Part shown: positions 1 through 12,000 of the stretch, in pieces
How positions within the stretch are numbered: position 1 is the stretch's first letter
Layout of the letters: each line of letters begins with the position of its first letter
Assembly: GCF_000006565.2 (NCBI RefSeq)
Contig: NC_031470.1
Span: forward strand, 2,048,954 to 2,112,953
Source of the DNA: Toxoplasma gondii ME49
Lineage: Eukaryota; Apicomplexa; Conoidasida; Eucoccidiorida; Sarcocystidae
Direction: 5' to 3'
DNA length: 64,000 nucleotides
The notes under the pieces: generated by a model
What the model was told of the DNA's origin: nothing
The model's database searches: none
What the model saw: only the letters and a program-made list of their open reading frames with translations
Made by a program: the position numbers and the translations under genes

Positions 1-3000
1 CAACTCATGGGCCCGCCGATGCATCCGCCCTTCCATCATGGGCGAGAAGGCCCTGCCGGTCTTGGCAACGACATGGGCCCTGGTATGCGATTCGTCATGG
101 GCCACCCGCACACGAGCGGCGTGGCAGTGATGCCGGGTCCCGGCGGACCTCATCAAGTCGGGCCAGGAGGCCCGTCTGGAGGCTCCCCGTTCGGGCAAGC
201 CCCACCAAACGCCTCGGGAGGCGAACCGATGTTGGGGTGTGGCCCGAATATGTCGCTACCCTCGCAAATGATGATGCCGCAGGCAGGATCTCCTCCGCCC
301 GGAGGGCCGATCCCGTCTCCGGCTGATGCGCACCCGGGAGGCTTGCGCCTTGGACCCCAAGGCCCCGTCGTTGGGGTTCCAGGCTCGGTCGTCTGTGGGG
401 TCGGCCCCATGGGCGGCCCGCCCGCAGCAGGCAGCTCGGACCCAGGGATCGGGCTGCAAAACGCGCCGCCGGGGATGCCCGGCGTCGGCCAGGGTATTCG
501 GGGGCCCCCAGGGAGCAACGGGCCACTGCTAGGCATGGTTGGGCCTCTTGTGGGAGTGGGGCCGCACGGGGTAGTCGTTGGAGCCATGGGCGGCATGGGG
601 TCGACGAGCGTGGTGAACCCGCCGCCTCCGCGGAGACGGAATGTCTTGGACATTCGCGACCCGAAGACCGGAAAGCTTGTTATTGGCGGATCGCTGCTAG
701 ATGGCGCGGGCGGCTTTTTGGCGGGTGAGAAGGAGGCAGGAGCGGGGGATGACGACAGGGAAGGTAAGGGCGACGCGCAGGCTCAGAAACAGAAAGATGA
801 GGCACAGGCGGGAAGGAAAGACAGCGAGAAGAGACCGTGGTCAGGGCCTCGACAGGGTGACGGCGAGAAACCGGGAGACAGTGGACTGAAGGATGCAAGT
901 TGTACGAAGACTAAACGCGGTGACAGTGCAGAGACGGTCCCGGTGAGAGCCCTAGAAGGAGCAGGACCTGCAAAAGGTAAGGGAAGCGAGGCTACGCGTT
1001 CCTTCTCTCCTCTCGTGGAAGGTGAGTCGCGTCCATTCGGGGAGAAGAAGGACTCGAATGAGAGAACGGACAGGAAGAAGGACGGAGAGAAAGGGGCGTC
1101 GGAGGTACGCGCAGACGGAAGCCAGCGCCGGAGGGGCTCCTGTCGCCAGGCTAGCCGGGGGCAGGGCCAGGAAGAAGATCGCCGCGGAGCCGAGAATTCC
1201 CCGGTGGCACCCGGAGAGGCTTCCAAGCAAGAAAATGCCGCGGGTCACAAAAAGAAGGACGCGTCGCCAGCCGAGTTGTTCGAAGAGAAATCCGAAGCCG
1301 ACAGCCGAAGAAGTTTCTCGGGTGGAAGCGGAACAGACGAGACTGTCAAGACGGCGTCGCATGGCGGAAACGCGAATAAGAGAGAGCGAAGAAAGAGCCA
1401 GAACTCGGGAGATTCGCCGAGTTTGCCGCCGTTTCAAATGCAGCACAGTCTGCCAGTCCCGACGAGTAGGAATCGCTCTGGCGCGGCGAACGCAAAGCGA
1501 GATCCGGCACAGGGCCAGGATTCTGCATGTTTGGGGCTCGGGGACAACGGAGACTCTACAGCATCTGCCCGTGACGCTACACTTCCGAAAGAGGACTACG
1601 CGAATGGACTGAAGAAACAAACGCCTGTGGAAGTGTCACAGGCGGAAACTCCAGGACTCACGGTGGGCTCCGTAGTCCTGGGCCCTGCACCCAAGAGAAA
1701 CGCTGCCTTCGAAAAGGAGCAACATTCAGGGGCAGGCCTTATTCCGGCGACGAGTGGGCCCGGGTGGACGGCTGCGGGTTCTGGGGTCGACAACGTGTCC
1801 CAGAAGGGCACCCAACAACAGTCTAAAGGGAAGGGTCGCCGGGGATCGTTTACCTTCTCGATACCGGAGGAAGAGGAACCGAATGTGAGTCGTCATTCGG
1901 GCTACGGGCCCAAGCGAGGCGGCAACGCGGTCCCTCCCCCGCCCCCGGGGGGCCATCCCGCGTCTCGCTCCGGCGCCGGCGGGAGTGGGTCTCAGAAATC
2001 AGGGCGCGACGGCTCTGCGTCGTCCCGTTACTCTGGAGAAAACGAGTTGTCGCTCGCGAACACCCCTCCCCAGCCCGCGGAGTACGGCGGATTCTCGCGG
2101 GCCTCTTCGAGCAACTTCCAGGGAGGAAAGGGCGCGAACTCGCCGCTGCGTGGGGGGAACGTTTTGCCTGCTTCGTTTTCGACAGTCGGCTCGGCTGGGC
2201 GTCAGTCAGGCTTCAAGGGCCAGGAAGACAGAAACGTCGCGAAGAAAGGCAGCCCGCTTTCGGCGAGAGAGGCGCGAGGCAAAGACGGCATGGGTCCTCA
2301 CGCGAATCCGAAGAGGCCGGGCGCAAGAGCGGACCGCGTCGCGGCCGCTGCAGGCACTCAGTACGGCCAGGTGCCTTCTTCTCCCCTGAGTGGCCCCGGC
2401 GAGAAGGAGGAGCTTCAAATGCCTCTCGAAGAACTGAATTCGTGTCGACAAAGTAGCGAGGGCTTTACGCCCCCAGAGCGAAGCGATAGCAACGCTAGTG
2501 GCAAGCACAACTCTCAGAAGAACGGCGAAGGCCGACAGCGTCGCGGATCCTACGGAGAGCGAGGAGACCAAATGAAGGGCCCGGGAGACCGAGGGAGCGT
2601 CCGAGGCGGCAGCAGCGCAGATCAGGGCGAGAGAGGCGGAAATGTGGGCGCGGTAGGCTTTGGAGCCGCAGGGAACAACGGCCACAAAAACGCGGCAGGG
2701 CGCGGCTGGCGAGCGGGCGGGAAAGTCCAGGGCGCCGAAGGCCCGCTTTCCTTAGAGACAAAGACACAGCAATTAAGTGCGAACAGCGCCGCCACTCCAG
2801 GCCCAGCTGCGACCCCTCCGGGCCCGAGAGGCGTGTGGGGACCGAACGGCAGGTCGGCTGGAGGCGCCTTGATGCGTGCACATGCGCATGCAGGGAGAGG
2901 CTCCGGGCTGGTGGCGTCGTCCGGGCCGCTGCAGAAGACCCCAGAGAAATCTGGAACCCATCCGGGAGTCCCTGTGTCTCCGGGTAGCAGGGGCCAAGGC

Positions 3001-6000
3001 CAGAACCAGCGGGCGCCGATGCCAGCCAGCGAGACTGAGAGAGAAGGAAACACGGGGACTCAGGGCCGCGAGGAGGCCAGCACGAGACGAGGTAGCACCC
3101 AGCGGCCAGGGTCTTCGCCCCTCGTTGCGCCGAGTAAATTACCGCCACCTGGCGAAGGGGAAGACAGCGACCCTGGAATCTGCAGAGATGCAGGCCGGGA
3201 AGGACCTGGACGCGGGAAGGATGCCGGGCCTCGACAGAGAGAGACAACGCCGTTGCTCAGGAACAACGGCGTGCCTTTGCAGGGACCGACACCGCGATCT
3301 GGAGGCCGAGGCGGCCAGGAAGGCGGTCGCGGAGGTCGAGACCGGCAACTCGGGGGCCCATCGAAGATGGGCAATAATGCAGGGGGAGAACGAGGCTTGC
3401 ATGCGTCGGGACCTGCAGGAGAAGGGAAGATGTCGATGGCTCACTCGTCACCAGCACTGCGGCCTCGCGGCGGGCCCCCGTCAGGAGCGCCGGGGAGCCA
3501 GGGCCCAGGCGAGAGAGACGGCCGAGAGACGTTCTCTTCGGACTTCTCAGTTTCTTCGCAGAGTGAAGGGCGAAGAAGCGAGAAAGAAGGCACGGCGCCT
3601 GTGTATCCACACCCTCCGGCGGGGCCAGTGCCGCACCACCAACCGACTTACGAGGGCTCTGGGCGATTCGTTGCGCGCCCGCACATGCTCGTGACGAATG
3701 AGCGGGACGCGAAGAGCGGCAATGTTTTTGCGGGGCCCCCGATCATGACTGGTCCGGCGGGTCCGCTGCTACAAGGCAGTGGGTCTGCACCGCCCTTCTC
3801 GGGCTCCTTCGTGCCCTACAAGGCCGGGCCTCCCCACAATCCGCTCTTGTACCCCGGAGGAGTTGCGCCGAACGCGGGTCCCCAAGGCCACAGTCCGCCG
3901 TTCGCCTTCCCGCCGTCGTATCCGGGGGGCAGCGCGCCCCACGGCATGGGCGGCCCGCCTTTACCCGAGGGGTCTCACGGCCTGCGCATGTTCCCGCCCC
4001 AGCCCTTCCCGCAAGGTGTGGGGCTCGAGGGCCCTGGCGCGGACTTCATGGACGGGCGCGCTGCCCAGAAGCAAGGGAGCGGGCCCTGCGGAATGCTGCC
4101 CGAGCAGGCGGGGACCCAGGGGTTCTCAGGACCGTCTGCAACTCCGGGAGAAGGCGAAGCCTCAGCAGACGTCCCGTACGACACCGGCGTCGCAGCCGGG
4201 AACGGTGGGATGCCTTTGGTGCCCTCTTCCGGAGAACTTTCAGGATCGAACATGCCCTCGGGGTCGCCCTACTACTTTTACCCACCGGGTGCAGGAAGCG
4301 AAGTGCCTCTGGCAGGTGCGCCCCCCGCGGGGCCTGTCCCACTCGGCATGATGCCTCACCCTGGATCGGGCCCCCAGCTCCCGTTCCTGGGCCAGCCAAA
4401 CCAACAGGTGAACTGCATGCAGTTGAGCGGCACGGAGAACGCGAACTACCCCGAGAGGGACGCCCCACACGCGCCAGGCGCCGAGCTGCGCAACGGGGCG
4501 CCGAGCACTCCCGGAAAGGCTAGAGAGACGGGCGGGATGGATGGCGAAGGACTGCCCCATCCTGTGGGACACTTGCCCCCCCAAAATGCCTTTGCTTTGG
4601 CAGCGGGCACGGTTCCGTTCGGGTACCCGCCTCTGGGAAGCGCTAACTCAAACTCGGGCAGAGATGCGACTCTCGGAGACCCCCAGAGCGGCGGTGGCGT
4701 GTATGGACAGCCGCCAGTGATGGGCGTGGTGCAGCCCGACGTTCAACACCCCCCGCCTTCAGACTTTATGTCTCGGAATGCAACTCCGAATCTCTTGGCA
4801 AACCCGTCTGGGCCGCATCCGCACGTGCCCTTCCAGGGGTCGGCGCCTCAGGCGCCTTTTCCGCGAGGAATAAGCCCGGAGCTGGGGACTGGACTTCCAC
4901 ACTCCGGCGTGGGAAGCAGTATCGGGCCCCACAGCCGCCTCATGCAGCCGGGGCTGTTGCCCCCTGAGGGCATGGGGATGGGCGTCCAGGGATACGGACC
5001 CGCCGGCAGCAGTCCGCAGCCAGGGAAGCCTGGAGGGACGGCTGCGCCTCTCGAGGTGTCTCCGGGGTACGTGGACGGCACGGGAGGCGGGGCTTCAGGG
5101 TCCACTCGAGGCCCGTTCGGGATTCAGGGATCTGCTGGCCTACAGAGTGTGCGAGGCTCCGCCGCGACGTCCCCGCGAAAGTTTCATGGACACCAGGGCG
5201 GCCAGCAATCGGAGTCTTCGTCGTGTGACCGGCGTCGGGGCAACAGCAGGCGCATCGAAAACCAGCCGCTGAAGCGTCGAGAAGGAGACGACTCGTATTC
5301 GCGCCCCAGCAGCCGGAATGGACGGTTGCGCTCCGATGTGAATGGCCCTTCCCCTGCTCGATTCGTGGGCCGAAACCAACCAGGCAGCCAGGCAGATTCG
5401 ACCTCGACGGCGGGGCCTCCCGCGCCTCTTCTGTCAGGAGCTGGCCTCGTGTCGAACCAAGGAAACGCGCTTGGTGGCGCCGGACCGATGGACTCGGGGT
5501 CTCTCGGCGCAGGCGCGTATTCCCAGCCGGGCGCCAATGGCGTAGACGGCCCCGCACCCTTCCTTGGGAGCGCCCCAGGGTGCCCGCCGTCGCCCGTGTA
5601 CTCGCCCTCGCCCTACGTTCCGGGGTACGCGGGCATGGGCCGCGGCGTGGCGTCTGCGGGCGGCTTCGGAGGGCTTGGAGCCGAACCGGGGCTGCAGCGC
5701 GGCGTGTGTCTGGTCGAGAGCGCGAGCTACCCCGGCGCGCCCATGCCAGGAGGAATTCAAAGTGTGGGAGCGGGCCGTGGAAACCTGTACAGTCGGTTGA
5801 TGTCTCAGAGCTCAGGGGCCCCAGGAGGCCCTGCGGGCCACGGCATCATGTGCCACTCCGAGAGTCCCCAGAGACGCCTCCGAAAGAAGGTCACCAACGT
5901 GCCTCTTACCGAGGTACGACGAGGGTCGCTTAGCTCCTGGACTGAGGGCTCCCGAGTGGAGTCGGAGGCAAGCGCAGACTGCGGCGAGGCTCTCCTGCCG

Positions 6001-9000
6001 TCCAGCCCTGGTATGCCTCCCGCTGGGATGCAGGCTTCGTCCTTTACAGGGAAGCAGACGCAAAGACAGGCGGCGTCGGGCTCGGCTTCCGGAGCAGAAG
6101 AAGGCACTGCCGGTGTTGAAGTCGCTGCGGGACCTTGTCCCGCGACCCCCACATCTGCGTCTACAGCCCCTCCCTTGTTGGCGACGCCGGGGCAGGGACA
6201 GGAGATCCGGCAGTTAGACGAGAGGACAGAAACGAAGAAACCCGCTGACGAGGGGAACACAGAGAGAGAGGAAGGGAAACGTTCCGCCCCCAGTTGCGAG
6301 GATGGGGCACAAGTGTCATCGGGCTCGAGTTCGGCCCCGGTGGTCGCCCAAGAGGAAGTGACAGGAAAAGTGGCAGAGAAACAAGAAGGCAGGGTGCTTT
6401 TAGAGGCTTCAGCGGAAGCCAGCGCGCAGCCAGAGGGTACGGCCAGTGACTCCCGGGAAGCTTCGTTAGCTGCAGATCCCTCAAGTGAGGATCAGAGGGA
6501 GAAGGAAGGCAGACGCGAAGAACATGAAATTCCGGAACCAACGGAGACACAGGAAGACACCCCAGCTGCTGAGCCATCTTCTACGCTTGAGGAGTCTCTG
6601 CAGGACGACACGCAGAGGGAAGGAACGGCGGAAGTCTCCGCTGTGGCCTTCTGTCCAGGAGAGGAGACAAGAGAGGACGAGAAGGACGAGCACAAGGAGG
6701 AGAAAGAGGAAGCTTTCGTGGACCAGCAGGAGGTGGATGCGGGAGAAGAAGATGAGGCAGATGCCAAGCAAATTCCAGAAGAAGAGACCGAGCAAGAAAC
6801 GTCTCGCGAGTCGGTCCTTGCTCCGGCACGAGCGAGAGAAGATGTGAAGGGCGAGGAAGCAGAAGGCCCTGAGGAGACCAAAGAAAACGTCGCGGTCTCT
6901 GAGGAAGCACGAGAGGAGGAACCCAAGGAAACGAGTGGACTGGAAAGAAGAGAACCGACACCGCCCTTCGTCCCAGATACCGAGAATTCCACGAAAGCGG
7001 AGGTACAAGAGGAAGGAAAGCTGGAGCTGCATGGGCCAGAAGCGCGTGACGATGAAGGCGTTGCCACTTCCGATTCGCAGGACGTGGAGTCTTTGCGGTC
7101 GTCGGGTCTCAACTCGCGAGACGGGAGACACCAGGTGCGGGGCGGCATTGTACACCCGCCACCGGTCTCTGCTCCGGAAGAGCGGGCCTTCTACGAGCGG
7201 GCCCGGGGGTCTACGGCAGGTCTCGTCGGGGTGTCTCCGTCTTCTCAGCGCGACTCTGCTTCGTGCGGCGCCTCGGTGCTCAGCGACTTGTCTCCGATAT
7301 CCCAGACGAAACCTGGGTCGCCCTCGCACGCCACCTTTGCGACCGCGCCGCCCTACGACAAGAAACAGCTAGTTGGGCTCTTCCTCGCTCTGAACGGCAC
7401 GCTTTCGCCTCCGGAGTGCCTGGGCCGAATGCGTTGCGTCAGCCCCGGCGAGGCCCAGGTCGGGGGAAAGCGTACGTCGGGCGCCAAGGACTGGCTGGCA
7501 TCGAAGGCACACAAACAAGGTGGAAACGCAGGAAAATCCAAGCTTGGGAACGCGGGCAATGACCGTGGAGCCAATGCCGGAAACGCCCACCTTCTGGGCT
7601 CTTCCCCGGCGAACACGATGTCGGGGAGTCTCTTTGGAAAAGGCGGCGCCCAGGCCGTCAAGGGCGGCCTCATGGGACGCGGCGGCCGGGGCTCAGGCGG
7701 TGGGGACTGGCCTCACATGGGCGGAGACAACTTCGAGCGTGGAGCTATCGTCGAGAGATCCGGGAGTACTTGCAGCTCCAACGGCGGATGGCGAGACTCC
7801 GCAGCAGGCAACAAATGGAGAGAGGTAAGCGTCTGTAGGATGAGGGCCTTTTCCGCCTCGCCTTCGGGTGCGCTCCTATGAAATTGGCATGGCTGTTTCT
7901 ACAGTTGATGAAGTATGCACAAGGAGGCGTTCACGTGTATGCGGGGAAAGGAAACAATACAGTACCAGCGAGGCGGTGTGTGTGTGTGTGAACTTTTCCG
8001 CAAGTTGAGGAGTTGACACGGCCACCAGGTACCACGGCTGTGTTTCTTGTTTTCCTCATCTCAGGAGAGCGCGGCACTAGCTCGCCAGAACAACGCATCT
8101 CAGGGTGGCATCTTTGGAGCAGGTGGGACAAGCAGAGGCGGACACCAAGGCATGGGCGGAGACACTTTCTCGCGGCTGGGCGGATTCTTCTCTTCGCGGC
8201 CGATGCAGAGCAGCGGCAATGCTCAGCACGGCGCGTCTATGCAGGTACAGAAAAGGCCTTACAGAGCAGAGAGGGGAAGGGGCTTTTCAAAATGTAAACG
8301 ACACTGGAGCGCATGGAAAAAAGCAGTGTGCAGTCGCGGACCTTCATGCCAGCCTCAGAGGCACTGCTGCCTGTAGTTCTGTGACACGTCGCTGTCATGC
8401 GCGCGGTCGGTAGATGGACGCTTCGTATTTTGAAGAAAAACAGGAATGCTAGGTCTTTTCCAGTTCTTCGGCAGTCAGTTCCACTGCTTTTCTGTCATGT
8501 AACACACTGTATGACCCATTCAATTTGGTTTCCAGAGGTTGTGCCACTGCATGCGTACATCTCTTCACACATATTACTTACATTTGTGTATAGATCTGCT
8601 TATACGTCTGCCTTTCTCCATCAGTTCATCTTTCGACTTGTATGTCTCTTTCTACATCGATCAATCTCTTCACCTGCATCCCTCCGTCTCTCTCTCTGTC
8701 GAGATCGATGTAGCTATCCATTTCCCTGCATGTGTGTCGATGTCTAAGTATGTGTGTGTCTGTTGGTTGTCTCTCTTCACATGTCTGTTTATATGCCAAT
8801 GTGTAGTACGTTCAATTCCGCGTCGCTTCCCGAAGAAGCCTCTTGCAGAGTTGTTCCGAGATATAAGTTGGGGGGGGGAGGTATGCGCGCGGGAGCTTGG
8901 GTCCTTGTGAGACGGTTTCGGATTCCGCATGGAACGCCAGCTGGTCAGTTTTCTACAAACGTCCTCGAGCAGAGGGCGTGCAGAACGACTCGGTCGTTTT

Positions 9001-12000
9001 TCCACGTTTGATTCGTTTGTCGCAGAGTTCGCCGTCGCGAGGCCCGGAGTTTTTGCTGAAGAAGCAGACGCTGGATCGGCCTCAGCTGCTCCGCCGCTCG
9101 ATTAACAGCCTTCTCAACAAGATGTCCATTGAGAAATTCGTTGTCGTGGCGGAGAAGATTGCGGTGGAAGGAGAGTCTCTGGAAAACGCGGAAGAGCTCC
9201 AGATGCTAGCGGACCTGGTCTACGCAAAAGCGGTGACGGAGCCGGAATACAGCGAGACATACGCGGACTTGTGTCAACTTCTAAAGTGGAGAAGTTTGGA
9301 TTTCGACAAAGAGGGCGAGGAGAAACAACTGAACTTCAACCGCGCCTTCGTCAACCGGTGTCAGGAAGAGTTTGAAGCGTAAGTGGGGGGGAAGGGGAGG
9401 AGGAAGAATAGGAACTTCTCAAAACGGCTGCAGCAGGCAAATGCGGTGGCGAGATTCACCAGTGACGGTAGTTGTGGCCCAAAACGGGCATGAAGAAGTC
9501 CGTCGGAGCTGCGTCGAAGTGGACTACGATGTGTTTCTCAGTTTCCGTGGAAGCAACGCGCCTTTGTTGAAACACGAACGCCTCCTCCATAAAGTGCGAA
9601 ATTCAAGTAGTGACGGCCTAACTTTGTGTGGTTAGATGGAGCATGCGTTAAAAGATGAGTTCTGTCGAAAATAACTTAGAGAGAGACGGACTTTGCGCTC
9701 GTGAAACAAGCCGAGGGGGCACCTGCTTCTCAGTAAGGCGGATACGCCCAAACAGAGAAATGTGAAATGCGTTCAAAACACGCACAGTTTGCGAGGAAGT
9801 GCATGCGCGCGCGTGAGGCGAGGGCAGAGCGCGAACTTTCGTGGTTCTCCCCAAAGCAGGGTCTCGACTGTGGTGGCTGGGCACTAGACTGTTTAAACGA
9901 TAGCGATTTGAAGAACATGCCGTCATTACTTTTTCTACCATGTGAATCTGCAGTCAGTAGGGCTATGGAGGCAATGAGGTATGGGCGTTGACCGCGACGA
10001 CACTCTTTAATATGTCTCTCTGTCTGATATGGGAGATACGGGTCTACATCGTGGACCATTTGCAGGGAAAAACGTGGACAATAAAACGTTTCCAGTGTAA
10101 TGTGCAAGCGTAATGCAGCGTTCAGTCTTCTGTGGTGGCCATTTTCCCCGCGGCACTGGTCTTTCGTCGATGATGACAAGAGGACTAACATGTCACCGTT
10201 TTGGACTCTTTTTGTCAACGCGGCGACGAATTCGTCGGCATTTGCTCTTCAGGCTTCAGGGCATGCAAGCGCTGGAGGTGACCGAGGAAGAGCGTGCGCA
10301 GTGCCACTCCGAGGAAGAAGTTCAGAAGTTGACCAAGAAGAAGAAAGACAGAGTCCTCGGAAGTGAGTCTTTAGACTCCACGCATGCGCGAGTTCTGTTG
10401 TGTTTTTTCGGGGTGGAAACTGCCGAGGTTCGACTTCTCGGATTTGTGGAGTTCTCTGGGACTGTTCATCTGGAGTTTAGTATTCTAAAGCGATAATGGC
10501 CGAACTCAATTTTGCGCCCTTGTGTCTCTGCACCGACAACCGGGAATCGTTGACAGGGGTCGGCGTCTTTGCATGTGCGAAGAGTATTGTGGGTGTTCGC
10601 CATCGGCATAGTTCCTCTCTTCTCAACATGTCTTCAACTGGGGAAGCCTCTGATAGGGGTGTGTCGGCACTTGAAGAAGCTAGAGTGGCATGCGCGTCTT
10701 GAACCGTATAAACGCCAAGCTTCCTTCCTTGATTTCGGTGTCCCGGTCCATCTGTCGCGCGTGACTGTGGCAACGGTCTTTTGCCCCTTCGTTGCAGACA
10801 TGCGCTTCATTGGAGAGCTGTACCTCCGCAAGTGCATTGCCCCGAGCGTCCTGAAGGCTGTCGTCACTTCGCTGGTCTTTGGAGACTCTGGGGATCCGGA
10901 CGTCTACCCCGATGAGCACTTCGTCGAGTGTCTCACTGAGCTGTTGATAACCATCGGTAAGGCGGCTGAATGTGGGGTGTTCTTCGGCGTTTTGACTCTC
11001 GCCTGGGTCCGGGAGTGTCGTCTCGAGGTACTCTCTGCACGACTCGCCAGAGACGTCGAGGAACGAATGGGCGACGAGTCGAGAAGCTTCTTTTCACAAG
11101 ATGGTAGAACCGACTCTGGAGGAGTCTGCGCATATGTGTGTGTTCGGCTCTGCGCCGCGTAGACGGTTCGTGCCGTAGAGACTCCAGGTGTTTGACGGTA
11201 GGACCCTTTCGGCTATGGAGGAGTGTCGTTTCTTCCTTCGCTTGCATTGACTCTTTCTGCGCGTGCAGGATTCACTCTTGAACAGCAGCCGCAAAGTCAG
11301 CAGATGCTGCATGAGTTTATGGGCAAGCTTCAGGACCTCCAACAGAAGGCGAACTACAGCAAGAGAATCATCTACAAGATTCAGGACGTTTTGGACTTGC
11401 GGACGCGAAATTGGACCAAGAAAGTCTTCAAGGAAAGAGCGAAATCCGTCGCTCAAATTCGTGAAGATGTGAGGCTTGTGCTCTGGCCCAGGCGTGAAGA
11501 AAAGCCCTTCGTGTTTACGCAGGCGTGACTGCGTGGACGTAGATTACGCCGCACACACAAAACTGCGACTTGGCTGGCTAGCTAGCTTTTTGAATAGAAC
11601 AGCGAAAGAACCTATCCCAAGTCCAACAAGAGTAGCTCAGATAAATCTTGAAAGTAAAAAGAAGTATGAGCTTACAATCCCCGAGCACATCATGCTTTAC
11701 CAGACCACAGGTTTGTTTCAATGGCAACAGATGTCCTGAAAGCCTTCGAAGCCGCCACTGGCGCGACTGTTCCCGTCGGTGACCTTTTCTTTGCGTCAGA
11801 GAGAAGTTTCGGGTGACTTCAAATACTAGGATGAAGTAGTGCCGTTACAAGTATTGAAACACAGCCAGCAATAATCAAAAAGTGAGCGTTGTATTCGAAA
11901 AGATCTATGTTAAAACACCGAAGTGACGATGTTTCTACTTTTTCCCCTTGTGTGTATAGTCGCGGCGTGTTTGTTTTACGTCATTCTATCGAGAAAAGCT

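Noticed and set aside
6481..7329. Long minus-strand frames with hydrophobic runs that look like membrane segments
   Set aside because: Antisense reading of the Glu-rich coding region of eIF4G gives Leu/Phe/Ser runs; no start context or domain.
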